Origin: a virus
Direction: 5' to 3' (one strand)
Length of the DNA stretch: 42,030 nt
Virus record (IMG/VR): IMGVR_UViG_3300028556_000018
Span: 1-42,030 of that record
Position 1 is the first letter of the stretch; each line of letters starts with the position of its first letter. A program made the translations under genes and the position numbers. The notes below the pieces were generated by a model that did not search any database, was not told the DNA's origin, and saw only the letters and a list, made by a program, of their open reading frames with translations. Below are positions 22,304-30,974 of the stretch, piece by piece.

Positions 22304-23277
22304 GCGCGCTCAACTTCACCGGCACGGGCTTAGCGTCGTCGCAAGCCTTCATGGACCTGCTCCTGGCGGGCGGGCCGACCCTAAATAAGACCCCGTTCCT
22401 TTCGCTGATCTTTAGTCTCTCGGGCCTGACTACGCCCGGCAACGTTCTCTGGACCCTAGACCCTAACCCCTTCATCGGTCCGGCCGACGCCGCGTGCGTG
22501 AAGCTTCGCGTGAAGCGGTTGACGACCAAGGGCCGTGACGACTATCGGGACAACGCCCTGGCAGGCTGGCGCGAAATCACCATCTCGTTTCGCTGCGAGA
22601 CCTACAACCGATCGATCGAGTCGTCCGAAATCTTGAACCGGATCGTGTCGCTGTTGCAGCTCCCGTCGAGCTCTACGGCGCTGAACTACCTCGGCCTGGC
22701 GTACTCGAGCAACGCGGGCTCCAACGCGATGGACTACGTGTCGAACGAACGCGCGGTGAACGTCTCGCTGATCGATATCACATTCAACGCTGCAAACAAC
22801 ATCGTACTTGACCCCTACGGCGGCGCGGGCTTTATCCAGACCGCCGATGTGTCCGGCACGCTCCTTTCTGACGGCAACCCCGTCAACACCCCCTCCACCA
22901 ATGGCGGCCAATTGATCACCATCATAAACCCCCCGGCCAAGCCCTTTATCGGCGGGACAGTCTTCGTCCCGGCCAATGTGGGGCTCTCGGTCGCCGCGAT
23001 TCAGACCATTTACATAGTCGACTCCACGGGATCGTCGGCCCAAATCCTACCACTTCCGCCGATCGTCGCCGGGTACGATGGTTCAGAGATCATCTTCCAG
23101 TTTAGCGGCACCTCGTTCCCGGTGCCTGCTCAAATTGTACCCTCGGGTGGCGCTTCGATCAGCGACCCGCAAAACCCCGGCGCGACGACGACGGGAACGG
23201 TGTACGTGAGCGACGTGGGCAAGGTGCTTTCGCTGACGGCTTCGTATTCACTAAACCGCTGGTTGCAACTCTCATGA
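22300..23277 (+). CDS. Tail terminator/neck protein-like
   Basis: A 325-residue protein. Residues 70-150 (R-D-D-Y-R-D-N-A-L-A-G-W-R-E-I-T-I-S-F-R..., I-L-N-R-I-V-S-L-L) and V-N-V-S-L-I-D-I-T-F-N near 155-165 resemble neck or tail-terminator proteins of myoviruses; the rest is a long beta-rich Thr/Ser/Pro extension that may be a surface domain. It follows the gp10-like gene as a terminator should. GTG start overlaps the previous stop. Assignment is tentative. Confidence 0.5.
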   Translation: MSALNFTGTGLASSQAFMDLLLAGGPTLNKTPFLSLIFSLSGLTTPGNVLWTLDPNPFIGPADAACVKLRVKRLTTKGRDDYRDNALAGWREITISFRCETYNRSIESSEILNRIVSLLQLPSSSTALNYLGLAYSSNAGSNAMDYVSNERAVNVSLIDITFNAANNIVLDPYGGAGFIQTADVSGTLLSDGNPVNTPSTNGGQLITIINPPAKPFIGGTVFVPANVGLSVAAIQTIYIVDSTGSSAQILPLPPIVAGYDGSEIIFQFSGTSFPVPAQIVPSGGASISDPQNPGATTTGTVYVSDVGKVLSLTASYSLNRWLQLS

Positions 23278-24671
23278 AAAAGCGAATACCTTTTTTCTTG
23301 CTGCTGTTTTTGGCGATCATGATGATCGCGGCCATCCCGGCTCGCAAGCCTCGGGTCGAATACTGGTGGGGTCAAGCCAACTGGTACGTCGATCCGGCCA
23401 ACGTTACGGGGTTGGCAAACGACGCGAACACGGGGGCCGACGCAACCCACCCGCTGCGCCATTTCGACGAGATTCACCAGCGTTGGGGTACGTGGCAACC
23501 GCTTCTGACCTGCCCCAACGGCGCGACCACGATTTGGGTAATGTCGGGTCAAGCTCCCGAAGTGGATCAGGTCTACATCGAGCCGCGCGTCGAAAACGGG
23601 TGTCAATTCGCGGTGCGCGGGCTCCTCAATGCGTCTAACACGATTCAAACCGGCACTCTCAGCGGCGTTACGCAGATCTCTAAATCCGGTGGCGGGACGT
23701 TAGCTCAGGCTACGTTCGGCGTGGGGCTCACCGTGGGCCCGGAGATCGTCTACAACAATACTCGGGCAACGACCGCATGGCTAAACACGTTGTCAAGCGG
23801 AACAACGTTCAACGTTTCAAATCCCGTACCCACTGCGCAAGTCCCGTATGTGCCTGGTCTAACGGGTAACGCCTGGGCTAACGGTGATTCGTACACAGTT
23901 TATCAGGTGCCTTGCATCAACCTGAAAACGTGGCATCCGGTATGGGGCGATCTGAGAGACACTCCTGATACGCGCGCTACCCTTGTGGATGTTTGCATTG
24001 ACCAGGGAATAGACGGAGCCTTTGGCAATGGCGACCAGGGTGAGGCGCAAGTTACTCTGGACGGTTCGGCCATCCAAGAGGTTTACGTTCTCGGTTCCGG
24101 TTCGTTCGTGCAGGTGGTTGGGACGCATGGATCCAGGGCGGGCGGGATCGTAAGCAACGTCTCGACGTTCCCCTTTGCGGCGCGGTTCAACATCAACGGA
24201 TTAGAATCATTACCGGCCAAAGAAATAGTCGTAGTAGCGGGCCAGTTCATTCAACCCAGTATGACGAACGTGTTTTTGCAGGGGGACACCATCGTAACTA
24301 ACGCCCAGTTCAGCGGACTTGTGCAGTTCACTTCGGTGTACTGGGGCGGTGCGTTGGACAAGATAATAAACGGATCGGTTTTTGCCAATTCGGCCGCATC
24401 CACAATATGGGGACCGGGAGCGCTCGCAGCCGGCGCGAACGGAACGATCATCTACCCATCGGGCGCCGGCCAGGCAGCGATCACATTTCCCGGGGGCTGG
24501 ACATACCTGACGGCCGTGCAATTCAATCACGGATGTCTGGAGACCGCGACTGGGGGCGCCGTATCCTGCAACGTGTCGACTCAGGCGAGCAATCTTGACA
24601 CGGTGCTTGGCGCAACGATCGGATGCGTTAGGCTTGGTACTTCGGCCGTGTGCAACACCAACGCCCCCTAA
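23274..24671 (+). CDS. Exported or membrane-anchored beta-rich protein (465 aa)
   Basis: A 465-residue protein with a classic signal sequence (M-K-K-R, then about 18 hydrophobic residues, A-I-P-A-R). The body starts W-Y-V-D-P...D-A-N-T-G-x-D-A-T-H-P-L-R, a pattern common at the start of right-handed beta-helix proteins, and continues with many short Gly/Asn/Thr strands. Such proteins are often tailspikes or polysaccharide-acting surface proteins, but phage spikes rarely carry a signal peptide. The ATG overlaps the previous stop (ATGA). It ends 4 nt inside the convergent fibre gene. Confidence 0.55.
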   Translation: MKKRIPFFLLLFLAIMMIAAIPARKPRVEYWWGQANWYVDPANVTGLANDANTGADATHPLRHFDEIHQRWGTWQPLLTCPNGATTIWVMSGQAPEVDQVYIEPRVENGCQFAVRGLLNASNTIQTGTLSGVTQISKSGGGTLAQATFGVGLTVGPEIVYNNTRATTAWLNTLSSGTTFNVSNPVPTAQVPYVPGLTGNAWANGDSYTVYQVPCINLKTWHPVWGDLRDTPDTRATLVDVCIDQGIDGAFGNGDQGEAQVTLDGSAIQEVYVLGSGSFVQVVGTHGSRAGGIVSNVSTFPFAARFNINGLESLPAKEIVVVAGQFIQPSMTNVFLQGDTIVTNAQFSGLVQFTSVYWGGALDKIINGSVFANSAASTIWGPGALAAGANGTIIYPSGAGQAAITFPGGWTYLTAVQFNHGCLETATGGAVSCNVSTQASNLDTVLGATIGCVRLGTSAVCNTNAP

Positions 24672-25921
24672 TCTCTATGATCGTCTACGAATATGACGAC
24701 CCGGAAAGGTTCTACGCGGGCGAACTTGCCGGCCCCTAAGGCCTCGGTAGACTCGACCCCGAACGGGAAGATGCCTGCCATCCCCGCGACGGCGACTCCG
24801 GCCCCGAAAGTCTCGGTCGATGGGATGCCGGTGACGGCGATCTTCCACACGGCGGCCCCCGCGCCTGACCCCTCGCTCGAAGGGATGCCGGAAAGCGCGC
24901 CCTGAGCTAGCATCGTCCCCGCGCCTACGGCCTCGGTCGAAGGTATACCAGACGGCGAGATGGTGCTAATCGCGAGCGCGGACCCCGCGCCGAAAGCCTC
25001 GGTCGAAGGGATACCCGTGACCTTGAACTGCCAGACCGTCGCGGGGGCTCCAAGTGCTTCGCTCGAAGGGATGCCCGCGAGCGTACCCAGGGCTAGCGTC
25101 GTCCCTGAGCCGAAGGCCTCGGTCGAAGGGATGCCCGCAGGAGAGATAGAGCTAATAGCGAGCGAGACCCCCGCGCCGAAGGCTTCGGTCGAAGGCACGC
25201 CAGCGGGCTTTACCTGCCACACGGTGGCCGAGGCGCCGAAGACCTCGTTGGTATATATACCTGACGGGGCGAGCACGCCAGACGGCGCCCCCGCGCCGAA
25301 GACCTCGTTGGTATATATACCTGCCGGGGCGAGCACGCCAGACGGCGCCCCCGCGCCGAAGGCCTCGGTCGAAGGTGCCCCCGAAGGCGCGAGCACGCCA
25401 GAGGGCGCCCCTGCGCCGAAGGCCTCGGTAGAGGTAAGACCGAAGGGGGCTACGTTCTGCACGGCCTTGGTGCGGGTGCCTAGTTGGTCCTCGGCGAAAG
25501 GGATTCCCGTGAGCGTGCCGGCGGGCAGTGTCGACCCGGCCCCGAAGGCCTCGGTCGAGGGGATGCCGGAGGGGGCGACGACGAGGATCGGCAGCGCCGC
25601 GCCCGCACCGAAGGCCTCGGTCGATGGAACGCTCGTGAGGGTGCCGGAGGGCAACGTCGCCCCGGCCCCGAGGGCTTCGGCTGAGGGGATTCCCGTGAGG
25701 GTGCCGGAGGGCAGTGCGGTGGGGGCCGTCCCGTAGGGTGTGACTTCTACCCCCGAAGGAATGAGCACGCCCAGCAGCAGCACCGCGCCGAAGACCTCGG
25801 TCGTGTCGATCCCCGTGCCTAGAATGACGGGAACGACCGGGGCCGCGTCCGGCGTGAGTACCCCGGTGCCGAGTAAAACCGGGATCGGTTTCCCCGGAGC
25901 GACCGGCCCGATACGGGGCAT
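24668..25921 (-). CDS. Repeat fibre protein (G-I-P-S-T-E-A-F-G-A-G repeats)
   Basis: A 417-residue protein made of about 18 copies of a roughly 20-residue unit whose core is G-I-P-S-T-E-A-F-G-A-G, with variants such as G-I-Y-T-N-E-V-F-G-A. Between cores lie short Leu/Pro/Val strands. Such repeats are found in phage and bacterial surface proteins and probably form a long beta-structured rod. The N- and C-terminal ends are unique, likely the virion attachment point and tip. It starts on the previous stop (TAAATG) and ends in a 4-nt overlap with a convergent gene. Confidence 0.7.
   Translation of the reverse strand: MPRIGPVAPGKPIPVLLGTGVLTPDAAPVVPVILGTGIDTTEVFGAVLLLGVLIPSGVEVTPYGTAPTALPSGTLTGIPSAEALGAGATLPSGTLTSVPSTEAFGAGAALPILVVAPSGIPSTEAFGAGSTLPAGTLTGIPFAEDQLGTRTKAVQNVAPFGLTSTEAFGAGAPSGVLAPSGAPSTEAFGAGAPSGVLAPAGIYTNEVFGAGAPSGVLAPSGIYTNEVFGASATVWQVKPAGVPSTEAFGAGVSLAISSISPAGIPSTEAFGSGTTLALGTLAGIPSSEALGAPATVWQFKVTGIPSTEAFGAGSALAISTISPSGIPSTEAVGAGTMLAQGALSGIPSSEGSGAGAAVWKIAVTGIPSTETFGAGVAVAGMAGIFPFGVESTEALGAGKFARVEPFRVVIFVDDHRD
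25233..25352. repeat. 60-bp tandem repeat within the fibre gene
   Basis: Two nearly identical 60-bp units (25233-25292 and 25293-25352) encode the two G-I-Y-T-N-E-V-F-G-A units. They differ by a single base in the part compared (GACGG versus GCCGG). The surrounding units have the same 20-codon length family but are more diverged. Confidence 0.85.
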
Positions 25922-26494
25922 TTACGCCGCTAGCTGCTCGACTTCGTAGTTGTAGATCTGGACGCCGTTGCCAGCGTTCGAGATCGAGAAGCCGACGAAG
26001 AAATCGAGTACCTGTTGCGTCGTCGAGTCGTATCCGGTACCAGCGGCCGGCGCACCTGCTGGCGCGGCCAGAACACCGTTAGTCAAGGTAGGATTGGCTC
26101 CAGCCGAGAGCGAAAGATTCAGGGCCGACACGATGCCGCCCCCAAGCCACGTCGCCGTCGTGCTGCTGCCTACCGTCGCCATTCGCAACGTCGCTTCGAG
26201 CATGAACGGCGAAAGCGTGTTTGCTGTCGTCGTCATTTGAAGCGCGCCGGTCGAATAGATCGCGACGGCCCCCATCATGACTTGAAACGTCACGGTGCCA
26301 GGGGTCGTCACGATGTTTGACAGACCGCCCCACGCGCGCACCCGGATCTTGGAGCCTACTTGGAAATAGTTTCCGGGGATCGGCGTCAAATCCTGGACGT
26401 TGATAACTGACTTGGCCGTCGTATACGTATTGAATAGCGTCCCGCTCGCCCGCGCCGAAACGAGCGTTTGCACGTAGAAAGGGGGCTGGGCCAT
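25922..26494 (-). CDS. Putative virion structural protein (190 aa)
   Basis: A 190-residue, Thr/Ala/Gly-rich, beta-type protein starting at ATG 26494, which overlaps the previous stop (TGATG). N-terminal Q-T-L-V-S-A-R-A-S-G-T-L-F-N and a G-S-K-I-R-V-R-A-W-G-G-L-S-N strand pair are typical of small phage surface proteins with a jelly-roll outline. Its C-terminal V-G-F-S-I-S-N-A-G-N-G-V-Q-I-Y-N-Y-E is another strand pair. It lies between another structural gene and the repeat fibre, fitting a tail or capsid fibre component. Confidence 0.6.
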   Translation of the reverse strand: MAQPPFYVQTLVSARASGTLFNTYTTAKSVINVQDLTPIPGNYFQVGSKIRVRAWGGLSNIVTTPGTVTFQVMMGAVAIYSTGALQMTTTANTLSPFMLEATLRMATVGSSTTATWLGGGIVSALNLSLSAGANPTLTNGVLAAPAGAPAAGTGYDSTTQQVLDFFVGFSISNAGNGVQIYNYEVEQLAA

Positions 26495-27354
26495 CAAATC
26501 ACCAGGACTTTATTGACGCCTGAATCAGGTGTGAATTGCAGCGATCCGCCCGCGCCAGGTGTCATCGGAAGACCGATGCCTTGCGTGTAGACGTCCGCCG
26601 TCGCCTGCCGCGTGACCGTGCCGCCGAGCGACGAGACGGTCAGCGACGTGTCGCCCACGTTCGCTTGAGCCGTGAGGGTCGCGCTCTGCCCGTTCGAGAA
26701 GACAACCACCGTGCCGTTTGGGATGATGGCCGGCAGGCGCGCGACCGCGATCGAAGTGTTCGTGGCGACGGCCTGCGTGATGACGTACACCTGGATACGC
26801 CCGTCGATGAAGGCGATCAGGTCGTTCGAGGCGGTGTTGTCGTAAATCGCCAGCGCGCTTACCTGGGTCGCCGACAAGCTCGTGTACGTCCAGGCCGCCG
26901 CGTTGAAGACGTCGCCGGTCATGGTCTGACTGCTCAGGGTGGCATCCGTGCCGTTCGTGTTCGCCGAGATGTCGCTAAGCACCGCCGCCGTCGTAATGTC
27001 GATGCACCAGCCCGTGGTGGCCCCTACGCCGTTGCCAGTCGAGTTCACGCTATCCAGAAGGGTCGTCAGAGAAAAGACGCTGCCGGAGGCGGCGGCGATC
27101 CTCCAAGTGCCATTGGCGGCCGTGTTCGTCGTGTGGCCGGCTATGACAACTATGTCCCCCGTGTTGTAACCGTGCGCCCCCGTGGTCGTAACGACGATGG
27201 GGCTGGCGTTGGTCGAACTCGAGATGAGCGCGATCTTGCCGCCCGCCGTCGACATGTTCAGCAGCGTCGACTTGAGGGTGTCCCCTCCCGAGGCAAGATT
27301 TAGGAGCTTGCTCCCTAGATTCTGCTTGCCCGTTTTGAATAGAATGTTACTCAC
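26494..27354 (-). CDS. Putative virion structural protein (286 aa)
   Basis: A 286-residue protein. The middle has I-V-V-T-T-T-G-A-H-G-Y-N-T-G-D-I-V-V-I-A-G-H and N-G-T-W-R-I-A, a ubiquitin-activating-like strand pattern found in phage tail and fibre proteins. The rest is Thr/Ser/Ala-rich beta. GTG 27354 is 6 nt after TAAAAT and lies inside the end of the lipoprotein gene, so it is probably leaderless. It probably forms part of the fibre or surface set with the next two genes. Confidence 0.6.
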   Translation of the reverse strand: MSNILFKTGKQNLGSKLLNLASGGDTLKSTLLNMSTAGGKIALISSSTNASPIVVTTTGAHGYNTGDIVVIAGHTTNTAANGTWRIAAASGSVFSLTTLLDSVNSTGNGVGATTGWCIDITTAAVLSDISANTNGTDATLSSQTMTGDVFNAAAWTYTSLSATQVSALAIYDNTASNDLIAFIDGRIQVYVITQAVATNTSIAVARLPAIIPNGTVVVFSNGQSATLTAQANVGDTSLTVSSLGGTVTRQATADVYTQGIGLPMTPGAGGSLQFTPDSGVNKVLVI

Positions 27355-28003
27355 AAGCCAATTTTACCTGGCTCCAAACTTGCTCGACGGTCACGCCCCC
27401 TATGATCTCCAGATCACCTTCGCACATGTCCGCCAGTTCTTCGAGAGACGGCCAATTGCGCCACGACGCCGCGTCTGGGTCCGTCGCCGCTTCGTAAATC
27501 TCGTGGGAGGCCACGACGTCTTCTTGCAGCCGGGGGCCGCTTTGCACCATCGCGTAATAGTAAGGTGTGGCGTTGTGCGTCGTCGCAGCGTGATAGCCCG
27601 AGGCGTGTTCGGCCGTCAAGATCACACTCGTCCCCGCGGGGGGTAGAAATAGGACGTAGATATCCTGGCCGCCCGCCAGCGGCGTCTCCACTAGGCCGCT
27701 GTCCATCTCCTTGCCCAACTCCTGAAGCAGCGCCAAGTCATCGTAGGGCGCAGGAAACGATACGTCTGCGTAATGGGTCGCGACGAACTCCCCGGGGCCG
27801 ACGCCGTACTCGGCCAAGCGGTCAAGCATCCCCCCGGCCAACGCCGCTTGTATATCGCCTGAAATAGTATCGGCTAGCGGATCGCTCCAGAAGACCAAAT
27901 GTATCCTAGGGTTAGCGATAACTCCACCAGGTCCTTTGAAGACCCCGGTGTGCCCGCATCCTACGATAAACCAGAGAAGCAACCAGAAAAGTGCCCTTTT
28001 CAT
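27347..28003 (-). CDS. Lipoprotein with HExxE metalloprotease-like motif
   Basis: A 218-residue protein. The N-terminus M-K-R-A-L-F-W-L-L-L-W-F-I-V-G-C is a lipoprotein signal with its Cys at 16, so it would be lipid-anchored after export. Near residue 165 is V-V-A-S-H-E-I-Y-E-A-A-T-D-P, followed after a gap by a Trp and L-A-D-M-C. S-H-E-x-x-E-A-x-T-D-P with a later D-x-C is known from secreted exordium-like and related zinc-site proteins. ATG overlaps the portal stop (ATGA) and AGGGG precedes it. It could be a surface or superinfection protein. Confidence 0.65.
   Translation of the reverse strand: MKRALFWLLLWFIVGCGHTGVFKGPGGVIANPRIHLVFWSDPLADTISGDIQAALAGGMLDRLAEYGVGPGEFVATHYADVSFPAPYDDLALLQELGKEMDSGLVETPLAGGQDIYVLFLPPAGTSVILTAEHASGYHAATTHNATPYYYAMVQSGPRLQEDVVASHEIYEAATDPDAASWRNWPSLEELADMCEGDLEIIGGVTVEQVWSQVKLACE
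27361..27366 (-). promoter_or_regulatory. -10 box for leaderless start at 27354
   Basis: TAAAAT (27366-27361) on the minus strand, then TGGCTT and GTG 27354. No good -35 is visible at 15-19 bp, so this site rests on the -10 spacing alone. Confidence 0.4.
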
Positions 28004-29595
28004 GACCCCTGACCTCGCCCTGAACTCGGATCGCGCGTTGCGCCATATTGCGGTGTGTGTGGCATCCCTACAGCGGGAACCTGTTGGTTCGGCGCCTGGC
28101 CCGGAACGGTGTCCGGGATAGGGGGCATCTTAGCCGTAGTCAGGAGGTTATTCAAGGCGTGCTGCAAAATCTCCTGCCTGGACTTGACATCGATCTCCGT
28201 TTCCAGCGACAATTGCCCGCCGCGGAACCTGCTCAGCGCGACCTCTGCCGGGGTGAGAGTTAGGTTCTGGATATAGAAGTCGTCCGCCTGAGCTTGGGCT
28301 AGGTGGATCTTGGCGAGCTCGCTTTCGTTGGGCTCCCAGAGCTTGTGCCAGCAGAACTCGAGATCCCCGGGTGGCGCCTGGCCTCCGGTCGGGCCATCCT
28401 TCGCTAGGCAGATGAGGTTGTACAGCCGGCGCAGCTTAGGCTCCAGCACGCTTTTCTGCTCGCCCGCGACCGTGTCATAAAACGATCTGAAGTCGGCCTC
28501 TCCCGTGGCGTTCAGGCCCGCGGGGCTTTGCCCGAAGAGCACCGTGACGGGCATTTCAGCGGCGCTCGCCATGCGGATCATGAAGCGGTCCAGCGTTTCG
28601 GGGACAGCGCTCATCGGCGTAGGCTTGCGCTCGAACTCCTCCCCATCGGCATCGAGCAAGAGCATGCGCGCCGACGACCGCATCATGTCGACCATGCCCA
28701 TTCGGGTCATGACCTCGGTCGATCGCCCGCTGGTGATTTGTTCGATAAGGCCCTTCATCTTGAACACGGCTTGCGCCATGTCGGTCATCAAGTTCGCTAC
28801 GGCCTGAAAGCTCGAGTCGAACATCCTTAGGGCGTCGTAAGGGGCCTGCAAAACGGATAGGGTCCAGCCCGCGAGTTGCCGGCGCAGCAAGATTTCGACC
28901 GGCGCGCCGTCGAAGCGCAGCACGCGCGACTCGTGAATCACGTTGAATTGCTGGTCGCCGAACATATTCGTGACTTGGTACGTCTCGACCTCGCCGAAGT
29001 TTGGGGCGAAGGGGTTGCCGTAATACGTCCGTGCGAACAAGAACCGACGATCCGTAAAGTTCAAGTATTTGATAGAACGGATGTTTTTCTCGTTCAGCGG
29101 CAGCGACGGGTCGAGGCCGTCGTCACACCCCATGATCATAAGCCCGCCCCCGAAGAGGCGCCCAAACGTCAAGCTCTCCTTTATCTTCGTGTCGGCCCCG
29201 AGCGCGGTGGCGTATTTGGTGACGTCTTTGGCGAGCTCGCTTTGCGTCGGCTGTCCCCCGGTCGCCACCCCCTTCGGGTCAGTGATAGTCAAGGTGTAGC
29301 CGCGTCGAAACATCTCCTTAGGGCGCAGGGCGACGATGCGATGCGCCAGATCGTTGCCGTTGAAGAGCGCGCTCAGCTCGGGGTCCGGAATACGAACGGG
29401 CTGGATATAGCTGCCTTGCAGCACCTTGTCGCGGGAGAAGGTGCCCAAGCCGGTCAGGGGGTTTTGAAACCCCCCACCGGAGCCCGAGAGTTGAACCTGC
29501 GAATTACCTATGAGCCCGTCGGTGAAGTTATCGGCGCGGGCCTGGCTAAGTCCCGAATACTTCCCGCCCGCTTTCGTCTTCGCTTTTCTGGGCAC
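28000..29595 (-). CDS. Portal protein (DUF1073-like)
   Basis: A 531-residue protein from GTG 29595. L-A-H-R-I-V-A-L-R-P-K-E-M-F-R-R-G-Y, then F-G-G-G-L-M-I-M-G, and F-D-S-S-F-Q-A-V-A-N-L-M, E-M-P-V-T-V-L-F-G-Q-S-P-A-G-L-N-A-T-G-E-A-D are the DUF1073 portal pattern. It forms the ring through which DNA enters the head. An in-frame extension to 29973 would run antisense through the sheath gene and is unlikely. The GTG lies 5 nt after a TAAAAT box without ribosome binding site. Normal length. Confidence 0.85.
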   Translation of the reverse strand: MPRKAKTKAGGKYSGLSQARADNFTDGLIGNSQVQLSGSGGGFQNPLTGLGTFSRDKVLQGSYIQPVRIPDPELSALFNGNDLAHRIVALRPKEMFRRGYTLTITDPKGVATGGQPTQSELAKDVTKYATALGADTKIKESLTFGRLFGGGLMIMGCDDGLDPSLPLNEKNIRSIKYLNFTDRRFLFARTYYGNPFAPNFGEVETYQVTNMFGDQQFNVIHESRVLRFDGAPVEILLRRQLAGWTLSVLQAPYDALRMFDSSFQAVANLMTDMAQAVFKMKGLIEQITSGRSTEVMTRMGMVDMMRSSARMLLLDADGEEFERKPTPMSAVPETLDRFMIRMASAAEMPVTVLFGQSPAGLNATGEADFRSFYDTVAGEQKSVLEPKLRRLYNLICLAKDGPTGGQAPPGDLEFCWHKLWEPNESELAKIHLAQAQADDFYIQNLTLTPAEVALSRFRGGQLSLETEIDVKSRQEILQHALNNLLTTAKMPPIPDTVPGQAPNQQVPAVGMPHTPQYGATRDPSSGRGQGS

Positions 29596-29600
29596 GCCGC

Positions 29601-29619
29601 ATTTTAGTGCTCGTAAAAT
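29601..29619. promoter_or_regulatory. Divergent -10 boxes between portal and sheath
   Basis: Minus: TAAAAT (29606-29601), 5 nt, GTG 29595. Plus: TAAAAT (29614-29619), 7 nt, ATG 29627. The two start codons are only 31 bp apart. No clear -35 is seen on either strand, so a relaxed or phage-modified polymerase may be needed. Confidence 0.5.
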
Positions 29620-29626
29620 AGCTGCG

Positions 29627-30961
29627 ATGCCTCTTTCCGATATCGCCAACGTCTCCATCTCGGTCAGCGCTCGCGGGCCGACGCAGCAAGGGTTCGGCGA
29701 ACCGTTGATTGCGGCGATTGCCTCTTGGCAGACTACGCTGGTTGCGGAGTATTCGGCCCTGAGTGACCTCACGGCGGCGGGTTGCCCCGTCACGGACCCT
29801 GTATACCTCTGCGCGCAAGTCCTGCTCTCGCAGCAACCTACGGTCCCGTTCTTCAAGGTCGGCCGGCGCGCGAACAAGACCGCCCCGGTGGTCAAGCTCA
29901 CGCTGCACTCGACGTCGACGTCGGACATGTACAACTTCTCGTTGTCCACCCCCGGCGGCGTTTTGCACCCCATCGCCTACCAATCTACGGGTGTGCCCAC
30001 GACGGACGCCGCGTCTATCAATACCCTGATCACGGCCTTCGCCCTGACGGGCGTGACGACCACGAACGCTACCGGCACCCTGACGATGACTTGCACGGCG
30101 GGCAGTTTCGTCAACGTCGTCTTCCCCGCGGCCGGCCCTTGCCAACTAGGTGCTCTGGTCACCTACCAAGATACGACGGCCGATCCCGGACTCGCGGCCG
30201 ACCTCGCGGCGATCAACCTTTACGACACCAATTGGTACGGCCTGCTGCTCGACTGGAACTCCCCCGCCGAGGCTGCCTTGGCTTCGGTCTTCGCCGAGGC
30301 AAACAAGAAGCTGTACGGATCGACCGTTTCGGATTCTGCTTGCACGGATCCGGCGTCGACCACGGACGTTATGTACCTGGCAAAGACGGCCGCGTACACG
30401 CACACGTATCACGTTTTCTCTGGCACGCAAAATATGAGCTACTCGGCCGCCGGCCTCATGGCGGTCAACTTCCCGTCGAACCCGGGCTCGGAAAACTGGG
30501 CCTTCAAGACGATCGCGAGCGTTCCCGCCGACAACCTCAACACCAACGCTATTCACGCGGTAGAGGCCAAGAACGGCAACGTCTACACCCCGGTCGCAGG
30601 CCTAAATTTGACCCAGTTCGGGATGGTGTCGTTCGGCGAAGGCGTCGACATCCCGCGCCTGGTCGACTGGCTCACCAACCAGATCCAGGTCCAGCTCCTC
30701 TTCCTGCTCGCGAACTCGAACAAGGTCCCATTCACCGATGCAGGCATCGACGCGGTGCGAGGGGTCATCGGCGGCGTGCTACAAGCAGGAGTGCTCGTCG
30801 GAGGTCTTTCCGCGAACCCCGCGCCCTACGTCAGCGCGCCGCTGGCGGCTTCGGTCAACGCGATCAACAGGGCCGCGCGTAACCTGCCCAACGTGACCTT
30901 CTCGGCCAAGCTCGCCGGGGCTATCAACTCGATTACCATCTCGGGCGTTGTGACGTCCTAA
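29627..30961 (+). CDS. Tail sheath protein, DUF3383 family
   Basis: A 444-residue protein from ATG 29627. It begins M-P-L-S-D-I-A-N-V-S-I-S and G-P-T-Q-Q-G-F-G-E-P-L-I-A, as in DUF3383 sheath proteins, and has N-W-Y-G-L-L-L-D-W-N, A-V-N-F-P-S-N-P-G-S-E-N-W-A-F-K and V-D-W-L-T-N-Q-I-Q-V further on. It forms the contractile outer tube. A longer in-frame reading from 29510 would cross the portal start and both promoters. It is followed 13 nt later by the tail tube gene, the usual partner. Confidence 0.85.
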   Translation: MPLSDIANVSISVSARGPTQQGFGEPLIAAIASWQTTLVAEYSALSDLTAAGCPVTDPVYLCAQVLLSQQPTVPFFKVGRRANKTAPVVKLTLHSTSTSDMYNFSLSTPGGVLHPIAYQSTGVPTTDAASINTLITAFALTGVTTTNATGTLTMTCTAGSFVNVVFPAAGPCQLGALVTYQDTTADPGLAADLAAINLYDTNWYGLLLDWNSPAEAALASVFAEANKKLYGSTVSDSACTDPASTTDVMYLAKTAAYTHTYHVFSGTQNMSYSAAGLMAVNFPSNPGSENWAFKTIASVPADNLNTNAIHAVEAKNGNVYTPVAGLNLTQFGMVSFGEGVDIPRLVDWLTNQIQVQLLFLLANSNKVPFTDAGIDAVRGVIGGVLQAGVLVGGLSANPAPYVSAPLAASVNAINRAARNLPNVTFSAKLAGAINSITISGVVTS

Positions 30962-30974
30962 CAGGAGCCTCTAA

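Noticed and set aside
25233-25352. CRISPR-like array
   Set aside because: The repeats are head-to-tail without unique spacers and keep a coding frame; it is a protein repeat.
24693-25736. Plus-strand open frames across the fibre repeats
   Set aside because: They read the complementary strand of the repeats and give a matching repeat by necessity; the minus-strand frame covers the whole gene and has a coupled start.
29596-29973. In-frame N-terminal extension of the portal
   Set aside because: It would be antisense to the start of the sheath gene and cross both promoters; GTG 29595 gives a normal portal length.
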